Positions 22,758-35,234 are shown, counted from the first letter of the stretch. The stretch is DNA of 64,000 nt from Gordius sp. MW1 (GCA_964036665.1 OZ038530.1:17382001-17446000); one strand, 5' to 3'. Translations and numbers: made by a program. Notes: generated by a model not told the origin, from the letters alone.

Positions 22758-23940
22758 GCCTCTGGGAAATATTCGAGATTCGATTTGATCGAATCGAATC
22801 CGAATTCGAATCCATATGTCTAAGTTTCAAATCGAATATTCACGCTGCTAAGATTTGAAAATCCGAATCGAATCCTTGAAAAATCGAATTTTATTTTTTG
22901 TAAGTTTACTTTAAATGGACGAGACTCAAATATTTAGCTATTTTTATCTTACCGCATTTTAGTTATTTTTCTTGCTCCAGCTTGAAAAAGTTTAATTTAA
23001 AAGTTTTCAAACTTACATAAGTTATGGAGAACGAGGATCACAATTTAATTAAATTTTGGACTTTAATAAAAACTGCAAAACAGCCCAAAAATATTTCACG
23101 ATTAAAGGCTATATGTAAAGAAGTAAAGAATTTGACCCATCAATTAATTACATAAAGGCAAAACTTGACATGGAAGTCAGATGGAACAGCAGATCATGCT
23201 AACAAAATGGCCAAACAGAAAATTGAAGTATATAGCATTCAATAAGAAGACAGTCTTATAAGCGAGTGTGGTCGATTTAAGGCTCAATATTTGAGCGCTT
23301 ATCACCAGTACATGGCATATCGCATAGAAAAATTAAAGATGAATTGGAAACTGCTATAGGAATTCAGCCCAATTTATCAACTAGCGAGGTATCAACACTG
23401 GATCGTCTATTAAGAGCGACATGATTTTCACATTGAATGTTGAGCGTTTACAATAGTGGAAATCGAATCAACGTCGTTTTCCAACTATTCAAAAATTGGC
23501 ATAAAATCTTTTCTCTATACCTGGATAATTTACCCCGTGCGAAATAATATTTTCAAAGGAAACCAATTTATTGACCAAACACAAGCAATCATTTAATGAT
23601 GAGTGTTAGGAAGATAATTTGCCTTAAAAGTTGGCTAAAAACAGTTCGTCCTACACATATCGCCATAGATTTTTGTTCGCTTTTAATATTTTTATTTTCG
23701 ATGTGTGTATTTTTTAAAAAAATTTTAATTAAATTTTTAAATGTATATGCAAATTAAAAATCATAGTAGCCTTTTTAATGTGTTTTTAAATAAAACGTAA
23801 TATATATTCGAATCGATTTCGAATCCTTAAATTTTTTTCGAATCGAATTCGAATCTTCATTTTAATATTCGACGAATCTAAAAAAATATTCGAATCCGAA
23901 TCGAATACCAGAAATATTCGATTCGAAATCCAGAGGTGTA
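22758..23940 (+). mobile_element. hAT transposon, degraded
   Basis: Ends are CTACGCCTCTGG on the left and, reversed, CTACACCTCTGG on the right, with AATCGAATTCGAATC-type subterminal repeats on both sides. The flanks GGCTCTAC (22750-22757) and GGCTCAAC (23941-23948) look like an 8-bp duplication with one change. Near 23440-23640 the frames give RRFPTIQKLA, FTPCEIIFSKETNLLTKHK and RKIICLKSWLKT, which follow the hAT C-terminal dimerisation region (FPxLxxLA, PxExxFSxxGxLLTxxR). It splits the piggyBac-like sequence around it. Confidence 0.7.
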
Positions 23941-23944
23941 GGCT

Positions 23945-24110
23945 CAACTATTCTCTTGTGGATGCAAAACCTGTCATACATATAACTTGGAATTATACAC
24001 AGGCTCTCAGCCAGATGATTCTTATAACGATAGTAACAAGCCATTTGACGTAGTTACAAGGTTGATAATGCCCATCTCAAATTCAAATAAAAATGCAATA
24101 TAAAAAGCAA
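23945..24110 (+). pseudogene. piggyBac transposase fragment
   Basis: The plus frame reads KTCHTYNLELYTGSQPDDS then NKPFDVVTRLIMPISNSN. This resembles the piggyBac block 'K-T-G-Y-x-L-x-x-x-x-Y-T-G-K' followed by the V-x-R-L-hydrophobic strand. The flanking parts (22.29-22.75 and 24.1-24.8 kb) are probably the rest of the element. A GGGG(N)CCCC palindrome at 22290-22306 recalls the ends of the element at 28050. Confidence 0.45.
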
Positions 24111-25266
24111 ATTACACAAAATTTTGGCCAAGCAAAAGGTGCAAAAGTCTTATCAATAAACTTTCTTTTTCAAGAAAATCTAACGTTAGTATCTTATATT
24201 CCAAAAAAACAAGCAGGTGATGATGTCATCTTTTCATTATGACCAAAACATGGACCCAGATTTTGGTTCTGCTTTAAAACAAGAAATAATGCATGTTTTT
24301 TATTTTATTCAAACCTTTTTTCAATAAAAAACATTTGTTTTTATATTTCTACTAACTATTTGGTCTCCATAACAATAAATAAAACATGTCAATTTGATTT
24401 TTATTAATTTTCTTTGTGTTTAGTAAATTGCATATAAGTTTAGAATTTTTAAGAATGGGGTTTTATAAACCTGGTATTTCTATAAGTACAAGGAGGGTTA
24501 ATAATGAAAGTTTATAAATTTACCTGTCCTGGAAAATCAAAAATTGTTGAAAAGGCATCTTCTTTCAGTTGATGATATTTTGTTGAAGTTGGTTATAACA
24601 TGTCCCTGATAAAATGATAAGAACAGATCCTAGAATTGATTGATGGTTGGAATTCGTTTTGAGAAGCTGGGGATTTTTCATTGGAAACCTAAAATTAAAT
24701 TTTTTTGTAAAATTGTAAAAAAATTAAAATATATTAAAGATTGTTACTTACTTATGATGAGATTATTGTTTATCCCGAGTTTTTCTATGAAAACAATATG
24801 GAAAAGCACAAAATGACATAGTTGAATTACACCAGTTGTGCTCCTTTAAATGGCGGATAATTTGACACACAATTTACCATATAAACTTATGGCATGAGCA
24901 GTCTTTGTAGTATATGCGGTCAAACTAACAAAAGTCATTTAAGCTTTCAAAAGTCCATAATTTTATACCATTTTTTAAATAACTTATCCTTTAATTTATG
25001 TAATATTTAAATTACTTTAAATGAATACAGAACAGATTTTAACATATATAGTCTATCTATAAATTAAAATCCATTGTCATTAGCAATTGTGAATACTAAT
25101 TTTAAATAAAATAAGTCTAGATAAAAATGTATTCAGATCGGTGTATAAGAAGCTTAATTATATCAAGTTAGGTCATTAGACTCTACTTCGTTAAGAATTA
25201 TAAACATTTAATTATCACATTATCAAATGCCTGAATGTAAATAGTAATTATTGTCTAGCGACTTTA

Positions 25267-25326
25267 GACGGCCCCCATATGTTGGCTAGTCCGTCTAATG
25301 ACGTCACTTATATCGTTTTCCATTGG
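25267..25326 (+). promoter_or_regulatory. promoter-like patch: CRE and inverted CCAAT
   Basis: A perfect CRE palindrome TGACGTCA lies at 25299-25306 and CCATTGG (inverted CCAAT box) at 25320-25326, about 150-175 nt above the ATG at 25474. AGACGG and CCGTCT frame an inverted repeat at 25267-25297. These are textbook promoter elements in an otherwise AT-rich stretch. Their use here is inferred. Confidence 0.4.
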
Positions 25327-25473
25327 TCGATGGACATAATACCATTATTATCAGCCGTTTGAAATGGAAAAAATTAGGTAGTCCTACGAAAAGTCGATTG
25401 ATTGAGAGTATTGATTATGCTTTGAAAACGTTTTAATACGTATCACTTTAATTCCATGTTAATCTGATTGTCT

Positions 25474-26820
25474 ATGGACCTTACACTTCCAATTGAGAAA
25501 TCATCTAGTCGCACAGAAAAATGGATCTTCAATCATTTCAATGAAACAGGTCATATTTATGACATAACATCAGAATTTAATTCTCACAAGCTCATAATAC
25601 ATCCTATAGAACCAGAATTACCTCCACTGAAAAGTGAATTTAATAAATTGATTAAATTATCTAATTATGATAATTTGGCCAAAACCAAAGCAAATGCTTC
25701 TACATCTAGGCTCAAAAAGATGTGCTTAGAAGCGGGTTCAAGCATGAATTATACACAAAGTAGAGATAGCGGTATGTGTACATCTAAATCATACGTACTT
25801 TGCACATCTGCACCAAAGTTGATGACCCCTTTTCCTAACAATAATTTTCAACATATTACTTTTGAAAAGCACAAGTTGGATATTTTGAGTCATAACACAA
25901 CCAATAAAAGTGATAAAGCCACATTATGTTGTAGGAGTATTGATACAGATTTGCATTTAAAAGTTTCAATCAAATCTTCAAATTCCTTTCCAAATTTAGG
26001 GTATTATCAAATGCAAGGATCCAGTAAATTAATGCCTGATATAAATCAATTTATACCGCCTAATCCTATCAGTATTTTGCCATTTTGGCCTATTAATACT
26101 ACTTATAAGGGTTTGGATGCCAATAAGCATTATCACCAAAGTAAGCAAGCCTCCATCCCATCCAAAAATATAAAATCAAATAGTCACGGTTTGAACAAAC
26201 AAGTGGTAAGCATGCAACATTATAGTATGCCATTGGATAATTACCAAAGTTATGGTATGAAATCGCACCTAGAACCTTCATTGATGTCACACCCTTCTAT
26301 AGCCTATTGGTGTTGGGTTAGGCAAGCTCAAATACAGGCTCAAATGCAATTACAGATGCAAATGCTAAGCCATCCATTCAATTCACTGAATCCTTACAAT
26401 TTAAAAGGAGCACCCATTCCACCACAACCAATAGTCCCACCCTTTTCTCTCCTCCAAAAGCATTTATTTAATCCTAAAAATTATAATTGTGATGTCACTT
26501 GGTGCGTTCTTAATAACATTCAACCTTCATCCCTGCCCCTAACTACAGAAACTATGGGTGAAAATAAAGTGATGAGAGAAAATGTGTGCGATGAAATGAA
26601 TGAAGCTAAAGCATCCGATGATATGGGCAGGCAATATTCATCTTCTTATGCATACTGGAATCCCAAAAGGAAATCTTTTGCCCCTATTAATGTTTTGAAC
26701 CAAAGGAAGGAAAAGAGTAGCTTATCTAATACTAAACATAAGCTCAAAAAAACTGATTTCCACACCCCTAAGCACTCTGCTACGACTAAGCATTCAAATA
26801 AAGCTGATGAATCTATTGAA
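25474..26820 (+). CDS. large coding exon, unassigned; possible exon 1 of the Schnurri-like gene
   Basis: The frame opens at ATG 25474 (an in-frame TGA lies just upstream at 25465) and runs 449 codons to 26820, then Val-Ile-stop. It is low-complexity and rich in Asn, Ser, Pro and Gln, with a QAQIQAQMQLQMQM tract (about residue 285) and a basic C-terminal tail (KHKLKKTDFHTPKHS). No domain was recognised. The sequence after codon 449 is GTAATA, the same donor hexamer as the exons ending at 45263 and 48488. It is in phase 0, as is the start of the exon at 37450, so ADESIE would join EEEEEMEED. Alternatively it is a complete single-exon gene ending at 26829, with AATAAA near 26927. Protein coding is well supported; the join is inference. 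Confidence 0.7.
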
Positions 26821-26829
26821 GTAATATAA

Positions 26830-28049
26830 ATACTTTATACATTTTTTAGTTTTAGTTTTTGCTGCCTTTAAATCTATTGCTAAAATTTTTATATTCACAT
26901 TGTCTTTAATACTCATTAATTTAATAAAATAATTTAATCTTTGAAGTTCTTATAAAAAGTTATAACTGAGTAAGCCTAATATTTATAAAATTTAGATTTG
27001 ATTTATTTCACGATTTTATCCGTATTTGTGTGCAATTTTCTGCAAAGTAAATATTTTGTGTCTGTTTTGTAATTGAATTTGTTTAAAAATAAACATTTTT
27101 GTGGTTATTGATCAAACATCAATATCAAAATTTATATATATGGTAGGTTGTTGTCCAGATATCCCGTTAACAATAACTATGTTTACTTCCATCATTTATT
27201 TATTTAAGCCAAATGTATTCAATAATATTTAGTGCAGTGTTTGCCATGAACTATATAGCATTACTTGGGTCATGCTATTTACATGTTAAATGAGGGTGTA
27301 TTTGAAATTTTATAAATTAATTTATATCAAAAATTAGTTAAAACATTTTATAGCTATAGTATACACAAAAAAACTGGGTTATATGATGTTTAATTAAGTT
27401 ACGATTCAAATTGATTTTAAAATGTTATGGTTTACCACAGCCAAAATTTATTCAATGAAAATTATTGTAAATTATGTTTTTGACTAAATTCATTATCATT
27501 ACCAATAAGTGTTTTAATCTTTTGTCAGTGTGGTGGCTTAATATTTTAAATTTGCATAGTTATATAGCTTTAAATACACATAACTTTATGTTTTAATTCC
27601 AAAATTCTTCTTTTAATATAATGATTAAGACTTTTATCAGCCCAGGTAATATTTTAACTATAAATCAAATAATTTGAGCTTATTTGGGTACAAAACTTAG
27701 TTAGTCATTTGTCCCACTAATAGTATGTGACATATATCTAGGCTAAATATTTTATATTGACATAGCAAACATTTACTCACCAACAATATTGATGTTTTTT
27801 CTTGGTAAATTAAATTTATTTAAAGTATAAGTAAAGCACACTTGATTTAATACTTTGTTACACAACAAGATTTTAAGTTAATGATAATAATATTATGCCA
27901 TGTCTCGTTCATTTTATGTGCGCTTGATTATATTTAATAGCAAGCAAGTTTCAAAATCGTCTGCATCTAACTAGAATAATTTACAAACTAATTGGTTTAC
28001 ATTTGATTGCAATGGCTTAATCAGAATTTTGGGCTTGCTCATTTGGTCA
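26830..28049. other. AT-rich stretch, nothing recognised (intron if exon 1 joins 37450)
   Basis: No coding frame or transposon end seen. Confidence 0.4.
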
Positions 28050-29433
28050 GGTGGGGTCATAATGACCCCAAGCCGTTTAAAAATGATGTACAAAATAAAT
28101 TAGTGAATATTACAATTTCATTTTTTCAGTAGCTTAACAAAATTTACCCCAGAATATCTCTGCAAAATTTGGCTAGTTTTTATCCAATAGTTTTTAAGAT
28201 AAAGAGTGTTTTAGATGCCCGGGGTCTTCCACGACCCCACCTTCCATAAATGAAAAAAAAAATTTTTTCAACATTTTTTTTTTGAAATATATTATTAAAA
28301 CCCATTATTGTAAACCTATGTGTGAAGAAATTTTTTGTATACATATATTCTTATTTAAAATATTCAAATTTTAAACTCTGATTTTATCATAGTAAATTTT
28401 CCTCATGGTATTTCAAAGTGCTTTTTTGTGTGATTTTTACGGCATTTTTTGATTTTTTAATAAGTCTAATATTAAAAAGTGCAGTTTTTTTATAGTTCTT
28501 CGTCTGAAGATGGTATATGAACATAACAGTTATAACATTTTATCAAGTTCTTGATGATTCTATGATTACATATTACTAGATTAGTCATGAATCTGTGAGT
28601 GAGTTAACAGGAGATTATGAAGAAGAGTTAATTGATATACCTAACAAAATTAGTTACTTTTATAGGATATAACTTAGAATCTTTTATTATATGATATATT
28701 TCAAAGGGAAAGACAATACTAAGTGGCACAAAGTTATAATAAAAATATTAGAACAAAATAGAATTGTGTATTTCATTCAACTGGAGTAAAGCCATATGGA
28801 TGGGCAACCAAAACTCCTCTTGATTGTTTTAAATTACTAATTACAGATGAAATAATAAAGAGTAGAGTGAAATTTAGCAAATTTATGACTATATAAATAT
28901 ATGTAGAAAATGTATATGTAACTATTTTTGTGGCCTCATAAAATTTCTTATATAACATTTTTCATTTAAATATTTTTCATTAATTTTGATCTTTTATATT
29001 ATGAAAATTTTTATAAATAACATTTAACTTTATAAAAATATGAGTTGAGACTAATTAGTAACTTTTTTGGCTTAAAAAATTTAAAGCCAAAAATTGCCTA
29101 AGTTTGACCATCTCTATTTTTTTTGTTTTTGGATTAATTTTTACCAAATTTTTTACATTTATAGTTTCAACCTTCTTTTATATAATCTTATTGATTAAAC
29201 CATAAAATAGAATATGTTTTTTTTGGTATGAGCCAAAATAGTCATTAGGGGAAAAATTTTGGGGGTTGTTCTAAATATAGCTATAAAATTTTAACCACTT
29301 GATCAAATAGCCAAATTAATATATTAATGAACGTATAAGAGTTGAAATATTATTCTTGCAAATCTTGACAAGTTTATATTATAAAATATGGAAGTTATAG
29401 CTATTTAAAGTTTGGGGTAATTATGACCCCAAA
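28050..29433 (+). mobile_element. piggyBac-like element remnant
   Basis: Palindromes GGGGTCATAATGACCCC (28053-28069) and GGGGTAATTATGACCCC (29414-29430) mark the two ends. GGGGTCTTCCACGACCCC lies inside at about 28220. Between 28700 and 28890 the plus frames give GKDNTKWHKVI, VKPYGWATKTPLDCFKLLIT and DEIIKSRVKF, resembling the piggyBac segment 'TPLExFxLxFxDxLIxxIVxxTN'. Stops abound. TTAA target duplications were not verified. Confidence 0.5.
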
Positions 29434-30788
29434 TACCATCCGTGTTAGCATTTTAGACCCGACGGACGGAGTGTTAAACTTTTATATTTGATTTTTGGTT
29501 ATGGGCACTTATTTGTTGCTCTTTAATGAAAATTCATGATATAAGCTAGATTCAACCCCATTTTGATTTCTAAATAAAAGGGATATTATGAATTTTTAAT
29601 AAGCAAACGTAAAGCAATCACAAAATGAGTTAATTTGTACCTGTATGGGTCATGTTTCTTTTGGCTTTACAATGGATTATAAGTCTTTTATAAGAGAATT
29701 TTCTAATGCTTCTTCGGCTTTAATTTTAAATGGTTTTTTAAAAGAATAGACCACGATAAATACAAAAAGGCTCAGCACGAAAGGGGGAGTATAATGATTT
29801 TTTCTCAATATTACTATTTTTTGATAAGTGAGGGGGGGGGCATTACCCCTACTATAAAATTATCAAACTTATTTTATAAATTATCTACAACTGTAAATTA
29901 TATCATAAAACTTCATTTTTTGAATTTTTTTACATGTTACTTATTTCGTATTTATCAATTTTTTGTCACTTTTCTACGAAGTCTGAGGGCTCCGCCCTTA
30001 TCTATGACTCATTGCGTTTTATAATTTTTAAAAGTAGTACAAGAATATTCCTATTAAGTTCCCGAGGTTGAAAGTTAGATTTTTTATAGTAATAATTTGT
30101 TTTTGATCTCTTAAAGCACCAGAATTGTAGATAAAAAAAATTGGACAATACAGACACTAGCAAGGGTCGTCCCATAAATTGCACATTCTCGGAAGCTTGC
30201 TTGATGTTAATTTGATAATAACAACTCAATATCGCGACACCACCACTAGCTCCCCCCCCTCGCACTCATTTATAGTAAATGGGAATTACCCTTAATTTTT
30301 GCTATTACGTAAAATCGCGTTTAAAGAGGAAAGTCCCCAGGCTTTTTCGGAATATAATTCAGGTCCATCAGACAGTTAGCTAGCTAGCTATGCGACTCTC
30401 GGTCTATGGCGTAGTTTAAAAATGCCAAAATACCAAACTTGATTCAATTTTCGCTTTGGACTAAATAGGGGAATACTTTGGATAATTATATATAAGTCCC
30501 TTCACTCTACCACTATTTTTCCTAACGAAAAAACATTGTGTCATCCGAATTTGGCTTTAGTAGATCGTCTAATTTTCCCCCCTAATGCCAAAACCCCCCT
30601 TAATTTTTGCGGTTGTGCATTGGCCGTGATAGCGTGTGACTTCTTTGAATTATCATGAGTATGGAAAAATTTTACATTAGCATATTTCCTTCCCCTAGAG
30701 ACCGGCACAGCCGCCCGAACCAGGCCCGGCCCTAGAGTCGGGTCTTACTTGATGGGCCAGCAAGCCTTAGTTAGTAAACAATTTGATT
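29434..30788. other. intergenic or intronic DNA, decayed repeats
   Basis: No gene. A G9 run lies at 29832-29840. GC-rich CCGCCCGAACCAGGCCCGG at about 30711 recalls hAT-type ends elsewhere. Confidence 0.35.
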
Positions 30789-30993
30789 AGTGTTGTAAAA
30801 ATGGCTGAGTTTTGTTTGGTCGACCCTTGGTTTTAGTCGACTAAACACATAAACAGACCCGAGGTTTTTTGGTCAGTTTTTCTTAATCCACCTCTAAACT
30901 TTGTCTTAATTTGAAAAATAAACTAAATGCGGCCATTAGTCTTAGTAAAACTAAAGGTCGACCAAACAAAACCCAGCCCTTTTTCCAACACTA
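30789..30993. mobile_element. TTGGTCGACC palindromic MITE, copy 1
   Basis: About 205 bp. Ends AGTGTTGTAAAAATGGCTG and, reversed, AGTGTTGGAAAAAGGGCTG, then GTTTTGTTTGGTCGACC on both arms. The family consensus from eight copies starts AGTGTTGTAAAAACGGCTGG. It is nearly a full hairpin and encodes nothing. Confidence 0.8.
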
Positions 30994-31667
30994 GATCACA
31001 CTTTTGACTTACAAAGCCTGCTTTCCGTGGGTAGAGATTGTATTCGATAAAAATTTTTTAAATCCGACCAACGAAATTTTATTTAACTAATATTTAGTCT
31101 AAATTATTTTCTTACAAAATTTTTTAGATTCTAGTGATGGCCAACCTCTATATAGCTCTTCTAACTTGTTTATTGAATGTATGTTCTTAAAGACTACACC
31201 CAAAGTTATCTCCTTCGACTTGATTGAAAAAAGAACGTTTACTGATTGTATTAAATTTCTTTTTTTTCAATTGAACCTTTTTAAAATATCAATAGTAGAT
31301 GGGGAGAGCCCTGCGCCGGCTGTCTGAAGCCCGACCAGGCCCCGCCTGAGAAAGTTTCGGGCCAGGCCCGCTTGAACCCAGACTAACAAACCTTCTATAA
31401 ATAAACCCAACTCGGTGGTGTTATGTTAACGCTAATAACATTAAAATAGAGGTGAAACAGGAAAAAAAATAATTTATAGCCCTGTAGACTAATTAATGGT
31501 CAATATGATTGCATAAAATTATTAAAAATGGAGTTGGAAATAGCTTAAAATAACGTTAAAAGGGCTATTTTTACACCTTTTACCTTAATTATCTCAGGAG
31601 TTTGGGAAAATTTCTAAACTTTTTGTTCAGCCTAAATTTTCTGTCGGAATTATTTGTTGATTACTGG
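30994..31667. other. AT-rich stretch with a GC-rich patch
   Basis: No gene. A patch at 31300-31390 (CGGCTGTCTGAAGCCCGACC, CGGGCCAGGCCCGC) resembles 30702-30760 in the same orientation; both look like decayed hAT termini. Confidence 0.35.
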
Positions 31668-31687
31668 CATGGACAGATAGACTGCTC

Positions 31688-34599
31688 TCTTCTTCTTCTT
31701 TATCAGTTATTTGGTCCCACATTCGTGGGGTTTGTTTTGATAAGTTTCTTCCATCTTGACCGGGTGAGTGCCATGTCTTGACTAATCTCTTTAGTTTTCA
31801 TAACTTTATCGACTTGCCTTTTCCACGTGACACGGGGTCGTCCTCTTCCTTTCTTCCCCGGTACCTCCTTGTCCAGTACTTTTCGATTTAAGTCATCCGT
31901 GCCCCTTCTTAGTATATGCCCATACCACCTTAGCCGATTTTCGTTAATCATGTTCGCCATAGGTTGAATACCCATTTTTGTCATGAGAAACTCATTCGTC
32001 ATATGGTCGAGCTTAGTATACCCCACGCTCCACCGTATCTTTCTCATCACTATGGCTTGTAATAGCTTTCCTTCCGTGGTGCTTAATGCCCTGTTTCACT
32101 TCCATAGAGTAACACCGGTCTTACGATAGATTTGTAAGCTTTGCTCTTCAACCATATTGGCATTTTCTTGTCGCACATTACACCGGATATACTTCGCCAT
32201 TTTAGCCACCCTTTTTGGATCCGGGCATTGACTTCCGTTGCGCAACTCCCTCTTGATGTAGTCGAGCCGAGGTATGTAAATCTGTCTACTTTTGGGTACT
32301 TTAGATGGTCATCCAGCGATGAATTGCCTGTGCCGTTCATTTCCATGTATTATTGTTTTTCGATCGTTGACCTTTAAACCATATTCAGCCAAGCGCTTTG
32401 ACCATTTTTCGGCTTCTTCGAATACTTTTCCCCTTGTTTCCTCGCATAGTACTATATCATCGGCATATAGCATACACCATGGCGCTGACGTTTGAATGTC
32501 TCTCGTTATCGTGTCTATAATTATATTAAATAAAAAGGGACTTAAAGCAGATCCTTGGTGTAATCCAATTTTAACCCAAAAAGGTTTAGAGTCTCCAACT
32601 GTCGTCCTAACGCAAGAGTTTGAGGCTTCATAAATATTTTCATAAGCCGTATATATGCGTCAGGGATATTTTGTTTCCTCAGGCACCACCATATTAAATC
32701 GCGGGGGACCGTGTCATAAGCTTTCTCCAAGTCGATAAAAACCATATGTAGGTCTTTCCTCTTTTCACCATACTTATCCATCATTTGTCTTAGTGCGAAG
32801 ATTGGGTCGATTGTGGATTTGCCGGGCACAAATCCCAACTGGTTAGCCATTTCCGCCTCGTTTTTCAGCCTTGTAACTAAGAAATTTTCCTTAAGCTTCA
32901 AGGAGTGGCAAGTTAGCTTGATACCTCTGTAATTGCCACAGTCCTGAGGGTCTCCTTTGCCTTTAAATAAGGGTATAATCGTGCTTGCTCTCCATTGATT
33001 AGGAATTCGCTCTTTTACCAATATCTTGTTAAGGAGGTTCGTCATTGTGGTGACTCTTTCTTCACGACATCCGAGCAATGCTTCCATAGGTATTCCATCT
33101 GGGCCATTTGCTTTTCCTTTTTGCATCTCGTTCATTTGTGACCTAACTTCATCCTCCTGAAAGAGTTCGACCATACTTATATTTGGCTCAATTTTGGGAA
33201 GCGAATCCTGTCATTTACAATATTTATAAGTTTCTTAAAATATCCTTTCCGCCTTTCTACCACTTCTTTCGACTTGAATAAGGTTTGACCCATCTCATTT
33301 TTGACTATTTTAAGAACTCCGACATCGCGACTTTTCCTCTCCTTTATCTTGGCCAATTTGTACATAAGCCTATCGCCCCCTTTATGATTTAGTTTGTTTG
33401 CCATCTCGGTGTAGGCGGCATTCTTCGCTATTGCAACGGCCTTTTTTGCGGCCCTATACTCTTGATAATCTTCCGACTTTTTTGATTTATGCCACCGTCT
33501 ATATAGATTTTTCTTTCTTTCGATGAAATCTTTAACCGATTGATCACACCACCATAGTTCCCTATTCATAGCTTTGCCTCCTTTGGTCTGTCCTAGAACA
33601 CGAATCGCTTTTTCCTTAATGTTATAGCGTCTCCCAATCGTCCTCTACGTCCCTTTGTACCTTCCTTGCACCCAAGAGTGAGGATGCTTTTTGATGGTAT
33701 TCTTCGTTCGTCGACGTATCCTTTAGCCTTTCGTATTGATTTCGAGGTTCATAGACCTTTCTGCTTTCGGAAAATACTCTTCTGTCAAGATCAATAACAA
33801 GGGGACGATGTTGCCTGGCGATTTCTTCTCCCGGTATTACTTTGCAATCCTTGACACTCTATAAGTCCTTTCGCGTATAAGCAAATGGTCAATTTGACTA
33901 AAATGCGTCCCACTTCTATAGGTCACAATATGATCTTCGCATCTTTAAAAATAGGTGTTAACGATCGCCATGTCATATGCTTGAGATACTCGGAGAAGTT
34001 TTTCCCCTTCTTTGTTCTTCAGACCATGCCCATAGCCTCCATGATTGCGTTCATACCCCAATAATTAGCCTTTCTTCCTGTCGGATTCCTGTATTTCTTT
34101 TTCCAATGAATCGAAAAATATGTCTTTCTTTGATTCCATACACCCAATTTGGGAAGCATACGCGCACATAACGGTTAAGAGGCCCCCTTGATCTGCAATC
34201 TTCACCCACATTAGCCTATCGCAACAACGCTTGACTTCCACCACCTTGTCCTTGAACGATTCGCTTAGAATGATACCGCCCCGTTTCTACGATTTGGTTA
34301 CTCACTGTAGAAAAGCTTGTATCCTTCTCCTAATTCCCGAGCTTTCGTTCAGTTCCACTCTCTTGTAGGCAGACGATGTGTACCTTTCTTCTTCTTAGCA
34401 TTTGTGCGACCTCGATGCTCTTCCTCGTCAACGTTCCTATTCGCATTTTTTCAACTACTAATTACCTTAACCGCCTTCGTTGTGAGTTGGGCAGTAACCC
34501 TAGTGTATTTTTCACATTGCACGGGCGGGGTATGCAGTGCGGGTCGTCTGTGGAGGACGCCCTAGCCTTTTCTAGTAAAATCTTGTTTGAAACTATCAA
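31688..34599 (-). mobile_element. RTE-like non-LTR retrotransposon, about 2.9 kb
   Basis: Inserted into the left end of the P-like MITE with a 14-bp target duplication: CAGATAGACTGCTC (31674-31687) and CAGATAAACTGCTC (34600-34613). The 3' end on the minus strand is a GAAGAAGAAGA tail, typical of RTE-clade trinucleotide tails. It encodes, from 34.45 kb downwards, an AP-type endonuclease and then reverse transcriptase. The 5' end starts within a few tens of bases of the endonuclease. Confidence 0.85.
31703..34460 (-). pseudogene. RTE endonuclease/reverse transcriptase ORF, frameshifted
   Basis: Minus-strand pieces in order: MRIGTLTRKSIEVAQMLRRR and VHIVCLQESG (endonuclease start, about 34.4 kb), VKIADQGGLLTVMCAYASQ (34.2 kb), HFSQIDHLLIR (33.9 kb), a linker (33177-33569), KANGPDGIPMEALL, NQWRASTIIPLFKGKGDP, LGFVPGKSTIDPIFALRQM and FIDLEKAYDTVPRDLIWW (33.1-32.7 kb). 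LYADDIVLCE, with the catalytic YADD box, lies at about 32.45 kb, and RWYGHILRR with KGRGRPRVTWKRQVDKVM at 31.85 kb. Several stops and frameshifts (for example near 33575, 33180, 32545 and 32085) break the frame. The catalytic motifs themselves are intact. Confidence 0.85.
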
Positions 34600-35234
34600 C
34601 AGATAAACTGCTCATCAGTGTTAAATAAGTGTACCGTTTTTTCGCCATTTTTAAATGTGCACAAATAATGAAATGTTATAAAGCTTATAATGATTTTGGT
34701 TAATTAGAGTGTTTTGAAAAATTAATTAAATATATTTAAACTAGATAAACATCAAAAAAGAGTATTTTAAAAGATGTATCATTCAAACGATTTATAAAAA
34801 TAAAAATAATTAATGTGATGATGTGATGTTAACGCAATTTAGTGCCATCTGAAGTTTATTAAATAATCATTTATTAACATTATTTTTTGTTTATTAACTA
34901 ATGGGGAACACCGCAGAAAGACGCGGGAGATAGTTTAATTTAAAATGGTCGATTTACTGATACCGATTTTATGTGAAACATAAGACATGAGCAGTCTATG
35001 TAGTTTATGATTACTGTAATAATTTTTGTTTGTAAATTATTTTAAAAACATTAAAAGTATTTGTTAAACTCTTTATTTTTTTAATATTCTTTGGGATTTT
35101 TTATAATTTAGAATTAATATTATTGCTTTTTCCTCACTCAACATTTTATATTAAGCTTGTTATTGAACTTTTATATTGTGATCGAAATAGAGTGTACGCT
35201 TATAAATTAGCTGCTTAATTCAATACACAAAATA

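Larger units (their letters stand above)
21817..24925. mobile_element. P-like family ends enclosing other transposons
   Basis: The left end CAATAGACTAGATAGACT (21817) followed by CCGCCATTTTGATGAG, and the right end GAGCAGTCTTTGTAGTATATG (to 24925), match the CATAGACT family seen at 38016. Between them lie a TAGCGCCATCTA motif, piggyBac-like pieces and a nested hAT. No matching 8-bp flank was found (GTATCTGT versus CGGTCAAA), so this may be two separate fragments rather than one element. Confidence 0.45.
31668..35009. mobile_element. P-like MITE split by an RTE insertion
   Basis: The left end CATGGACAGATAGACTGCTC (31668) and right end GAGCAGTCTATGTAGTTTATG (to 35009) are CATAGACT-family termini. 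They are flanked by ATTACTGG (31660-31667) and ATTACTGT (35010-35017), an 8-bp duplication with one mismatch. Removing the retrotransposon leaves an element of about 415 bp, the size of its relatives. Confidence 0.75.
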
